Shown: positions 14,888 through 24,623 of the stretch, in pieces
Layout of the letters: the number at the start of each line of letters is the position of its first letter
Position numbering within the stretch: the first letter of the stretch is position 1
NCBI GenBank assembly: GCA_025266875.1
Contig: JALLLT010000001.1
Span: forward strand, 434,001 to 498,000
Direction of reading: 5' to 3'
Length of the DNA stretch: 64,000 bases
From: Fennellomyces sp. T-0311
Lineage: Eukaryota > Mucoromycota > Mucoromycetes > Mucorales > Lichtheimiaceae
Notes under the pieces: generated by a model
Seen by the model: the letters and a program-made list of their open reading frames with translations, nothing else
Databases searched by the model: none
Told to the model about the DNA's origin: nothing
Position numbers and translations under genes: made by a program

Positions 14888-16639
14888 ATGAGTTTGCAAC
14901 CGAGTCAGCATAAGCATGGGAACGATATGGAACTTGCAGCCGAAATCGGTCAAGGGCTGCTTAGCGAGGTTCGAAAAATGCACCGTTTGCTGCATGAGAA
15001 CCGGGATTCGTTAATGGCCCTCGAGTTGGAAAAGGTTGAACAGCAGCACCAAATGGATTCGCTTGCCAAACAACTTAAACAAAAATGTGAACGTGAAGGT
15101 AGAGAGAAAAGGGACCTTCTTTTTTCTAAAAAAGTATTAAATCTTTCATTTTTAGAGAAATTGAATGAAGAAGTATGGAACTTGGAATTGGCCAAGCAGG
15201 AGTTGCTGCAGCAAGTGCAGGATATGTCACAGCATCTTAACAAAGCATTAGCCGAACAAGGCCGACTTGCACGTCAAGGTTCACTTACGTCGCGCGAATT
15301 GGATCAGTTACGAAGTCAGCAAATTGGTTGGTCTGAACGAGTAGAGGATTATGAACAGCAACTGGCGGCGCTCCGACGAACAGTAACTCAGTTACGACGT
15401 GAAAACGAAGCCTTGAATAGTCGGCATATCAGTCACGAAAGCCTTGCTAAAAAAGACAATACACCGGACAGTGAATTGCAGCCATGCTCAGCATCTCAAG
15501 TGCAATCAACCGAGCAAGCGTCAGCAAAAGAACCACTACAACCACAAAGAAGCGACGAAAAAGAGCCAGATCATGAAAAATTGGAACAACTGCAGCTCCA
15601 GATCGACACCTTGCAGACGTCACTGAACCATGCGCACCAAGTCATTTGTACACTGGAGCGTGATTTGAGTTATGAACGTGGAGAACGTGCCGAAATAGAC
15701 AAACTTCTTGGTGAAGCGCAAGAAACCATTGAAGGATTATTGCAGCAACCCGAGCCCGAAGTATGTGCTCCTCCACAACCAGAAGTGTCTTTAGGCTATG
15801 AACTGGTGAATGCCGCCACCGCATGGGACACATTAACGCAAGAACCAATAACAAATCATTCATCAAGTGAGCCAGTAATGGTTCCGAAGCGAATTCCAGA
15901 GCAACGGCAATCAAACGAAGACTATGGCACATTTGTTGTAAAATCCAGCACCTATCTCAGTCATGATCCAGTAACTGAAAAAGAACAACAGCAACAACAG
16001 CAACAGCAACGACGTGATCAAGCATTGATCAGTCCCGCGCGTGCAAGTGCATTCGATTTCGATCCAGCATTTATCAACAAACGCGATGACAACAAACTGA
16101 AACCAAGCGACAGTCGAGCAACCTTGACAACCAACCTTGTACCTGCCGTAACGCGTACGATGATTGGTGATTGGATGTATAAATATACCCGCAAAGTCGT
16201 TGGCAGTGGTATTTCGGAAAACAAGCATAAGCGGTTCTTTTGGATCCATCCGTATACCCGAACCATGTATTGGGGATCTCGCGAACCGGGAATGGATACA
16301 CATGCCAATGCCAAGAGTGCCATGATCATGTCATTTCAAGTCATGTTGGATGGAATTGATCCTCCGAGTATTATGGTTCAAACACCAACACGAAGTCTTA
16401 AAGTTCGTTGTCTGGATATTTTGGCTCATCGGGCCTGGATGAAGGCACTTCATTATCTCGTGGCCGATACAAACACACTCGAACCAAGCGCCAGTTTATC
16501 GCTATTGAAACCCCATACTCGGTCGACCCTGTTGCATCAAATGCAACGCTCGTCCAAGTCGCTCGCTAGTATTCGCTCTTCTCACAGTTTCTCTCGTCCA
16601 TTTTTCGAATTTTCGTTTAGTAATACCAGTAATGGGTAA
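14888..16639 (+). CDS. Num1/Mcp5-like cortical PH-domain protein
   Basis: Likely cortical anchor of the Num1/Mcp5 group, which ties dynein or mitochondria to the plasma membrane through a lipid-binding PH domain. An intron at 15099-15155 (57 nt, open in frame) is supported by family conservation of the coiled coil across the junction (KCEREEKLNEEVWNLELAKQ), giving 564 residues. N-terminal coiled coils span about 15-120 and continue near 215-270. A glutamine run lies before the PH domain. The Mcp5-type PH domain fills about 405-525 and starts RTMIGDWMYKYTRK, followed by RFFWIHPYTRTMYWG. A serine-rich tail ends the protein. The ATG at 14888 is the first in frame with the conserved coiled coil. 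It is much shorter than yeast Num1, which has long internal repeats absent here. Confidence 0.85.
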   Translation: MSLQPSQHKHGNDMELAAEIGQGLLSEVRKMHRLLHENRDSLMALELEKVEQQHQMDSLAKQLKQKCEREGREKRDLLFSKKVLNLSFLEKLNEEVWNLELAKQELLQQVQDMSQHLNKALAEQGRLARQGSLTSRELDQLRSQQIGWSERVEDYEQQLAALRRTVTQLRRENEALNSRHISHESLAKKDNTPDSELQPCSASQVQSTEQASAKEPLQPQRSDEKEPDHEKLEQLQLQIDTLQTSLNHAHQVICTLERDLSYERGERAEIDKLLGEAQETIEGLLQQPEPEVCAPPQPEVSLGYELVNAATAWDTLTQEPITNHSSSEPVMVPKRIPEQRQSNEDYGTFVVKSSTYLSHDPVTEKEQQQQQQQQRRDQALISPARASAFDFDPAFINKRDDNKLKPSDSRATLTTNLVPAVTRTMIGDWMYKYTRKVVGSGISENKHKRFFWIHPYTRTMYWGSREPGMDTHANAKSAMIMSFQVMLDGIDPPSIMVQTPTRSLKVRCLDILAHRAWMKALHYLVADTNTLEPSASLSLLKPHTRSTLLHQMQRSSKSLASIRSSHSFSRPFFEFSFSNTSNG

Positions 16640-18154
16640 ATTTCATCTCGTCATTTCTTCTTTTCTTATTCCTGTGCGAATATATTATAAATGAAATACC
16701 ATACGAACTGATGCATATATATATATATATATATTAAGGGAGTTCAGTGAACGTCAATAAGATCATAAATAAGAGAAATCTTTTTCCATATGAGCGTAAT
16801 AGCAAAGTATTGTACTTCTCTTTGACAGCTTTGCAAAATGCTTATGTCATAATTGTTGAGTACTTTTTGGAAGACGTAAGTCTTCTGTGTAAAGTATAAT
16901 CCAATTACCAGCTTGACTTCTTTTATGTTTATGATCTTATGGAGGTTCACTGAACTCCCTATTACAAATTTATGAAATAAATATGTATCCTTGACAACAT
17001 ATATTTCACCCTGTGTAACTCATAAATTATGTAACTCGCGTGATTTTTTTTTTGCTACTGCATTATTTGCGTTGAACACATACATTTCCAACGTACACAA
17101 TTAGCCAATGGCTTTTATTGCGTGTACCGTCCAACATTCCAAGATATCCAATTGTATGTCGATTGCAACCGGCTGGAATCTCTTGATCACTACTGTCAAA
17201 TTAGTTTCTTCACCCGAAAAAGTCAATGGTTTGAGATCCCTGAACGGTATTACTGCATTAAATCCTCGTCGACAATTTATTACCGATGACATTTATCACG
17301 ACGACCGTAACTGCGGGTACCAATCTTTGGCGGAGCAAGAAACCTTATTATATATTCGCACCTTGTAGTAACCATGGTAAATGGCTCCTGATCGCCCGTC
17401 GAAAATCAAGTTGTTAAATATATGCGTATATATATTGCTACTTTATCTTACCTGCATTGCAGATCATTGACGTTTATGTGATATAGTTGGCCTAGGATTC
17501 TACACTCTTTCCGTACGCAATCCGTCTTTTAGATTCATCGGAAACGTCTCCGCTTTATTCATATAACCTTTTTTTGAACAAGCGATTGCAGTCTTTACGC
17601 GTCATCTTTAATCAAAAAGCGAATTGATCAAGAAAAAAAAACATGCATGTTTTATTTCTCATTAGAAACGAGACCCCACCTTTTTTTAATATTTGTTGTT
17701 TTTGAACATGGTGCACTGGACAGAACGGGGTTTTAATAAGCTTGTTCTTTTTTTCTCACAATGCGGTCTACAAGACAACAAAACTATGGAGACAAGCCAT
17801 GCAGTATTGTTTTGATCGGGGAGGTTGATCATGGTGTAGGCCCGCGCAAAGAGAAAAGGGCACGCAATACAGATGTCAAACAGTAAAAAAAAGGAAAGGC
17901 AGGCTCCAAAAGCAAAAAAGACAATAAAATCATTCTATTTTCATAGATCGTTTCTCTCTCCTGATTTTCATTTATCGAGAAATGACAACTTTTTTGTTCA
18001 GGAACAGTATCTCATGATATTGTGTTAAGTGCGGACATTCAAAAAAATTGGTTTTGGATGAACTGAACTGTGTTGCTCCATTGCTTCTTTTCTTTCTTTC
18101 TTTTTTTTTTCTCTCAAGTTGTTTGTTATATCAGACTTCACTACAGCCGCCCTT
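16640..18154. other. Intergenic region with MITE and weak ORF
   Basis: Holds a TA-dinucleotide run (about 16716-16735) and the inverted-repeat element described separately. A short frame of 63 codons on the minus strand at 17101-17292 has an ordinary amino-acid composition, but no motif or splice partner could be found. The last 100 bp are rich in T/C runs, as in many fungal promoters. Confidence 0.5.
16737..16960. mobile_element. MITE-like element with terminal inverted repeats
   Basis: A 224-bp element bounded by inverted repeats of about 32 bp: the left end starts AGGGAGTTCAGTGAACGTCA, and the right end is its complement with two mismatches in the inner half. ATTA flanks both sides directly (16733-16736 and 16961-16964), which fits a 4-bp target duplication. 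The interior has a smaller palindrome, GAAGACGTAAGTCTTC. Nearly the whole element is open on the minus strand for 68 codons, probably by chance. There is no transposase inside, so it would be non-autonomous. The parent transposon family is not identified, and no second copy was seen in this window. Confidence 0.82.
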
Positions 18155-19411
18155 ATGGCATTCTCCCGAAACATGTTTGCACGACCCAGCGTTGTGATTG
18201 TAAGCACGTTTGTCCTTACCATTGGCTCTGTCCTTTGCTACAAATATCTTTCGAGTAAGTTTAATCACAAAAAATATGAGAAAAAAAGGCGCCACGCGCA
18301 AAAAAAAAGAAAAACCAATTTGTATCCATGGCAATTTCAAAGAGCACAACATAACGCGTATCTATTTTTTTCTTGCTGCAGAAGATTCTCATAGCACCCG
18401 GTCTTTACCCGGCACGAAGAATGCAAAATCGGAGAATAAGGTCAGCATCGCACTTAGCCACTCACGCAAAAAAAAAAAAATAAAAAACTGACATGGCATC
18501 CATTTCGTTACACAGGAATCGGAGACCGATCCGACCACTGTCACCCCCGACTTGCTAACGAAAGAAAAGGATGTTGAAGAGGATGTTAAAGAAGAAGAGG
18601 AGGCTGTAGTGCCTGATACACTTCAAAGTCAGAAGTCAACGGAGTCCGTTCAGGTCCCCGAAAAACAACCTGTGACAACGCCCGTGTTGGAAACCGAGCC
18701 TGTAACCGAGCCTGAAACCGAACCCGTACCGACCATTGACGAAGCTGAACAAACACCTACGGTCGATGTTGTTGAAACAGAATCAAAGAAAGAAGAAGAA
18801 GCTGTTGTGCCGTCGTCGCCTACACCTGTGGCATCATCCAGCACCACATCTTCGTCGTCATCATCAGCCAAGCAGGAAGAGCGATCATACCCCGCCACAT
18901 CCTCTTCTTCGTCTGCGGAACCATCCACCAAATCCTATTGGCAACACCCTCAAAATGAACCTATGCCTCAATACAGTATGGGCTGGCCTTCCCTCATCTC
19001 AATCCCCGAATTTCAGTATAATAAGCCACTCCCACCACCACAGCAACCCGTGTCCTTGTATTCCGTCGAAGCTGGTGACGCTGTGGCTGCTCCCCCTGCT
19101 GCTTCAACAAAGTCTCGCAACAATAAGCGAAATGGTCGACGTGGAGGTGGAAAGAAGCGTTTGAATCGGTTAGAAATGATTGAAGATCAACGTCAGTCGT
19201 ACACTCCTCCCATGAAGTCGCGATGTGACTACTGGCCCACCTGCAGCAACCGAAACTGCAAGTTTAGACATCCTGTCAAACCTTGCCGGTAAGTTCTCTC
19301 CTCCTTATACATAAATTGTTTCATGTGTTGACCCTTCAAAATAGTGCTGGTGACGAATGCAGTTTTGGTAATCGATGCATGTTTTTGCACCCTTCAGATT
19401 ACTATGAGTAA
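18155..19411 (+). CDS. Membrane-anchored tandem CCCH zinc-finger protein
   Basis: Four exons (introns 18255-18381, 18441-18515, 19289-19344) give 332 residues. The N terminus has a single hydrophobic helix, VVIVSTFVLTIGSVLCYKYL (about 13-32), followed by a long acidic, Ser/Pro/Glu-rich linker. The C terminus holds two CCCH fingers of Nab2/ZC3H14 spacing: C-x5-C-x4-C-x3-H in CDYWPTCSNRNCKFRH and C-x5-C-x5-C-x3-H in CRAGDECSFGNRCMFLH. The last intron splits the fingers, and only the spliced frame restores the second one. A basic patch (NNKRNGRRGGGKKR) precedes the fingers. Fingers of this type bind RNA, especially poly(A), so a role in tethering RNA to a membrane is inferred. The organelle is unknown. 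The first exon join is the weakest part, though it closes in frame. Confidence 0.78.
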
Positions 19412-20836
19412 GAAAACCATGTTCAAAACAATCCATTTCTTTCTCTCTCTCTCTTTGTAGTTACGTGTTCTTTTAACAACAAGCACCCACATCAAAAAAG
19501 TTCTTGTAGTATATATTTCCTTGCCTCCTCTTTCTGCACAAAAAATTAAAATGAATCGGGGAAAGCCAAAGCCTCCGCTTATGACATGTTTTTTTCGGTA
19601 ACGGACCCGCATCCCGACCATGCGTTGCATCTTAAGAACACGATCACGCGCAGAGTCGTCTAACCTCCTCCTTCCTCCTTTAATGTCGTAAAGTCGGTTC
19701 GTACGGAATCAAGTCCAGATTCTGGGACGTGTAAGTCCGGACGACACAATCCAGCTAATTGCAAAAAAGAGTATGGTCCTGTCAAAGCAAGCACAAGAAA
19801 AAAGAAGGCACGTCTAATATCGGATCGACTGCAAGAAGCTTTGATTTCAACATGACTTTTGAAAAAGAAATATGCAGTGCTTTTTACCTGTACACAGTCA
19901 CCAGTTCAAACTCGATCCAGCCAAAAGTAGGTGAATCACCCCGAAAACCACTGTTCGCGAAGGCAAACTCCAAACACACATACTTCCAAAACCCCCAAAC
20001 AATCAACGAATCCCATGTTACACTCGAGTGAAAGAATATCGATTCATTATGCCGATTCGAGTTTGGTTCATTCCGCGTATACCTTTTTACTCTATTCGAC
20101 GATTGTCAGTGACATATCTTTGAACGGTCAAGCCATGCAATAGCGCCTTCAGTACTTGGGATCGAGAGCTGTTGCAAGAGTGGCTGCTAAGCAACAATAA
20201 TATATAATGAGCTGCGGCAGAAATTTAATTCTGGTGCGTGCAGAGGCTGTTGGCTTTTTGTGGGAGGCAGCACATACGGATAATTTATAAGCCAATAAAC
20301 ATACTTGGTAAAACATGATCCGTCGAAAGATCAGTGGAAGATCAAACGCAGAAACGACATGTTGGATTCTCCATGCATTACGCACATATTGTACGACCAA
20401 ACCGTGTTTATGGGTAATTTCGCACGATACAGAGTGGAGCCCGGGTATTTTTTAGCACACACACACACAGACCTCTCCAGTTTAGAGTTGTCAGTTTTCT
20501 GACGTGCAATTGCTCTTTGTTGGGCGGGTGACTACATACAGGAACGGTGACAACTGATTTTATCACCACGTGTGTATCTTGGCAACTTTTACAAATCATC
20601 AGAAAAGAAGCGATAGAGATGACTACATGGATTTACTTTTTTCTGAGAGGTACATTTTTACGCAACAGGATTTTCGACGATTGCGGGGCAACCTCATTTA
20701 TATTTGTCATTCGAAATGACTTCAAAGTTTTTGAGCGGAATTCGGTAAAAGTATATTTTGAAGCCGCTATATAAGTCATTTTACGTTACTATGATGAGAA
20801 AAAAATTCATTATCTTCAACTGTCGTTTTATCCACT
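19412..20836. other. Intergenic region
   Basis: About 1.4 kb without a supportable gene. CT-rich tracts at 19437-19456 and 19664-19680 and a CA run at 20456-20470 are the only simple features. A TATATAAG motif near 20767 lies about 65 bp before the thioesterase ATG and could be its TATA box. Confidence 0.5.
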
Positions 20837-22156
20837 ATGCCCAACAAGACCTTTCCTGCCGTCGTTTCGTTTGATAAAACAGCCTCTAAACCAGAACAGT
20901 CGCTTGCGCCTACCGATGATACTGATTATACCAAACACATTGCAGAGGCCGTCGATGTTCAAGAGATTGATACCAATCTATACATGAGCAAGGAGTTATG
21001 GTTACCCCCTGGTGCTCGAGGTGCCTTTGGTGGTCAGGTAAATATACAGACCATCGGTTTCTTTTTTCGAAAATGCTGATCCACAACAGATCGTAGCTCA
21101 AGCTTTGCGTGCTGCATTCAATACCGTTCCCGAGGAATTCCATGTTCATGTACGCTTTCATATATGTAATTCTTTACGTCATGCTAACTTTTATGGATTG
21201 GCATTAGTCATTACACAGCTACTTTATCTTACCCGGCAACGTTGAATACCCAGTAGTCTATCAAGTACAACGTTTGCGCGATGGTCGATCGTTCGCCACA
21301 CGGTTCATCACAGCTACGCAACGAGGCAAAGCTATCTTTGTAAGCAGTTTCAGTTTCGCCAAACCAGATAATACCAGTATTACACTTGAACATCAAAGCA
21401 CGATGCCTGATGTGCCTGAACCAGAAAGTTTGTCTTCGTAAGTTTCAGTCGTAAAGAAAAAGGGGGAAAGAGTGGTATATCTAATGCATATGTTTTGTAG
21501 AGAACAAGAACGCTTGCAAAAGATTCTCGAAAACCATGATTTGCCACCCAAATATCGCGAACATGTCGAGTCTCGAATGGAAGAAGCAGCACCAATCGAT
21601 TTCCGCAATGTTCGTGAACCCTCACCCCAAGAAGCATTCACTGGCAAAACCGAAGCACAGGATTTGCAGGTTAGTACTTTTTTTTTGCATGAAGCACGGA
21701 AAAGTGGATTGACATATATTTAGCATCGTTGGTTCAAAACCCGAGGTGCACTTAGTGACGACCCTCGACTTCATGCTTGCATCATCGCGTATGCTTCAGA
21801 TAGTGCATTTATTGGTACGGCAGCATTAGCCAATGGTTTGGCTCCTCGTGCTATTGGTATGATGGCAAGCTTGGATCATTCCATGTGGTTCCATGCTCCT
21901 GCTAGAGCGGATGAATGGTAATAATTAAGGATATATAAGAGAGGAACGAAGCTAATATATGTCGCATAGGTTGCTGTATGAAATGCATAGCCCTCGAACC
22001 AGTGAAGGGCGCGGTGTCGCATTCGGACGATTATATAGACAGGATGGTACGTTGGTTGCCACGACTGCGCAAGAAGGTATTGTGCGTCTTTCGCGACGGG
22101 AGCAAGAGCGACGACGGAAGCAACGCGAGGATGAGAAGCTTGGAAGCAAATTATAA
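20837..22156 (+). CDS. TES1: Peroxisomal acyl-CoA thioesterase (TesB/Tes1 family)
   Basis: Hydrolyses acyl-CoA to free fatty acid and CoA, in peroxisomal beta-oxidation. Six exons (introns 21038-21089, 21150-21207, 21438-21500, 21670-21723, 21918-21969) give 346 residues, a little longer than bacterial TesB. The double hotdog fold is visible: AFGGQIVAQALRAA near residue 65, the SLHSYFILPG strand near 90, and in the second half HRWFKTRGALSDDPRLHACI, ASLDHSMWFHAP and GRGVAFGRLY. The asparagine/aspartate-rich active-site region of the family lies in these strands. The protein ends in SKL, a canonical PTS1 peroxisome signal. The spliced protein is in frame throughout. The assignment is firm; substrate chain length cannot be read from the sequence. 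Confidence 0.93.
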
Positions 22157-22253
22157 ACCCGTTTAGAGCAGGGGATTGTAGATTGATATATAAACCCATC
22201 CAAATATATTTATTTGTTTTTCAATTCTTTCACCGTTTCTCTCTCCAATAGCC

Positions 22254-22430
22254 ATGTTCAAGCAAGCATCCACCATTGTCGCAAGAAACCAGCCCACGCT
22301 CGGACGTCTTATCCATTCGTTTGAGTACTCGACGTATCACTGCCCAAAGACCACCCGTGCAACCTCCTTTGCTGTCGGAGCCATTGGCGCTCTTGGTGTT
22401 CTCGCAATGGCTGGCCGTCGCCGCCACTAG
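22254..22430 (+). CDS. 58-residue single-pass membrane microprotein
   Basis: An intronless frame of 58 codons with C-rich codon choice unlike the surrounding AT-rich DNA. It is preceded by a pyrimidine-rich leader (TTTCTCTCTCCAATAGCC) directly before the ATG, typical of well-expressed fungal genes. The first half is basic and amphipathic (MFKQASTIVARNQPTLGRLI), which suits a mitochondrial targeting segment. It is followed by one hydrophobic helix (SFAVGAIGALGVLAMAG) and a basic end, RRRH. Size and layout resemble small inner-membrane subunits or assembly factors, but I recognise no family. It sits 97 bp after the thioesterase stop and 354 bp before the D-lactate dehydrogenase. Confidence 0.6.
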   Translation: MFKQASTIVARNQPTLGRLIHSFEYSTYHCPKTTRATSFAVGAIGALGVLAMAGRRRH

Positions 22431-22784
22431 TACCGCAAGAACGATCAGCCGTGGTAAACTTTAATTCATGCTGATCTAGGAAGGCTCAAACGAGATCTCC
22501 GCATCCAATTTGTTTTTTTGCCTTGTAACATATAAAAAGCGCGAGTCTTCTTTTGTTTCTTTCTTTTCTTTTTTCGTATCGAAAATGCAATAAAAAGCCG
22601 CTTCAAAAAGAAAGAGTTCAGAAAGCTTACATAATTGTACTTATTTGGGAAGTCCAAGCAGAATACAGATAAAAGGTGGCCCAAAATAGTGTTCTAATAA
22701 AATGTGGGGAACTTTAAAAAAGCCTATTTAACTGCTGTTTTCCCGTCATCACCCGCCATTCTCACCTTTTTTTTTCCGGTAACA

Positions 22785-24542
22785 ATGTGGGCATCGCAAG
22801 CAAGCAAATGTGCAAGACGCATTGCCGCGACACAATGTCGTCGTCGGTTGTACAGCAGTACAACAGCAGCGAAGGCTTCACGCATACAGTGGTTTGCGCT
22901 AGGTAGTGCTACCACTGCCGCCTTGGGAGCCGGCTACTACTATAATCTGAACCAAAAGCCTGCCAAGCCCAAGAATGCCATCCAACAAGCCTTTTTTGAG
23001 CTTCAAGAGCTGTTACCATCGGAACACGTTACCGTGGATGAAGAAGCGCTTCAGCTGCACGGCTATTCTGATAACAGTTATCACAATGAAGGCTGTCCCA
23101 ACATTGTTGTGTATCCCACAAGCACCGAAGAAGTCGTCAAGATCGTCAAGATCGCAAACAAGTTGGAGGTTCCGATCATTGCCTTTTCGGGCGGTACCTC
23201 GCTCGAAGGTCATTTCACTGCCCCACAAGGTGGTATCTGTATCTCATTCACGGAGCACATGGATAAGGTCATTGAGTTCCATCCCGATGATTTGGATATT
23301 GTTGTGCAACCCGGTGTGCAGTGGGAGAATCTGAATGCTCAACTAAAGGAACATGGCCTGTTCTTCCCCATGGATCCTGGACCAGGGTAAGTTTACCCAT
23401 TCTGTGGAAGAGCTTCGTACGCTGATGTGAAACCGTAGAGCTTGTATTGGTGGCATGGTGGGCACTGGCTGCTCAGGCACCAACGCGGTTCGATGGGGAA
23501 CTATGCGTGAATGGGTCATCAATTTAACGGTTGTTCTGCCCGATGGCAAAGTGGTAAAGACCCGTCAACGTCCGAGGTAAGCGAACAGTTCAATAGACTT
23601 GATTCGCACGGTCTTGATCACCAACACATATTGTTACTATAGAAAGTCATCCGCTGGTTACGATTTGACCAAGCTATTTATTGGATCGGAGGGTACACTG
23701 GGCATTGTGACCGAGGCGACACTCAAGCTTGCCGTACGTCCACAGGAAGAAACCGTAGCTGTGTGCGATTTCCCCACAGTACGGGATGCGGCAGCCGTTG
23801 TCCCCGATTTGACCCGTGCAGGTGTCCAAATTGGTGCGGTCGAACTACTCGACGAAGAAATGATGAAGGCGGTTCGACTGGCCAGTCCACAACTTGGATA
23901 CGAAGAGCGACCCACATTGTTCTTCAAATTCGTTGGCTCCAAACCCCAGATTGAGCATGAAATCAAGGTTGTTTCCGAATTGGCCAAGAAACACCAAGGT
24001 GGCAAGTTCAAGTACGCCACCACGCAGGCTGAAAAGGATGAATTATGGGAAGGTCGCAAGACTTGTCTTTGGTCCGCCACTTTGTTGAAGGAAAATGCAT
24101 CAGTCTGGACAACGGACGTCGTCGTGCCGGTTTCACGACTTCCTGAATTGATTGCAGAGACTAAAGAGGACGTTTCAAAGTCGTATTTGCCTTGTCCGTT
24201 TGCAGGCCATGCTGGCGATGGTAAGTCACGTTTTATACATGTATTCAAGCCATATCTTGACACGCGGCGATAGGGAACTTCCACTTGTTCATCCTGTTTG
24301 ACAAAGAAAAGCCGGGCGAATTCGAAGAAGCTACCCGGCTGAACCAAAACTTGATTGAGCGAGCCATCAAGATGGAGGGCTCGATTACGGGCGAGCATGG
24401 CGTTGGTTTTGGCAAGAAAAAGTATCTCCGTGCAGAGCTTGGAGACGAGACAATTGATTTAATGTGGACTATTAAGAACGCAATTGATCCAAAGGGTATC
24501 ATGAACCCAGGCAAGGTGTTGCCGGATCCAAAGAAAGATTAG
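22785..24542 (+). CDS. DLD1: Mitochondrial D-lactate dehydrogenase (cytochrome)
   Basis: FAD enzyme that oxidises D-lactate to pyruvate and passes electrons to cytochrome c. Four exons (introns 23387-23438, 23577-23642, 24221-24273) give 528 residues. The N terminus is rich in Arg/Ser/Ala (presequence) and is followed by a hydrophobic helix near residues 40-53, fitting inner-membrane anchoring. The FAD-binding PCMH domain spans about 100-280 ([64 protein letters not shown]). The FAD-oxidase C-terminal domain ends with [25 protein letters not shown] and [13 protein letters not shown], the His and Asp/Glu signatures of the family. The ATG at 22785 gives the full presequence; an in-frame codon further upstream would not be an ATG. 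Confidence 0.95.
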
Positions 24543-24623
24543 AAGAGAGTGAGAGAGGGTCATAAAGAACAAAAATACATTTGCGGTATACATATATATA
24601 AAGAGAGAGAAAGAGAGAGAACC

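Noticed and set aside
17101..17292. A 63-codon minus-strand frame with ordinary composition
   Set aside because: No partner exon, motif or conserved context; kept only as a note in the intergenic entry.
19680..19755. A possible tRNA-like segment around GGTTCGTACGG
   Set aside because: It cannot be folded into acceptor, D, anticodon and T stems with the expected invariant bases.
23658..24398. A 246-codon minus-strand open frame
   Set aside because: Antisense shadow of the D-lactate dehydrogenase exons; no motif of its own.
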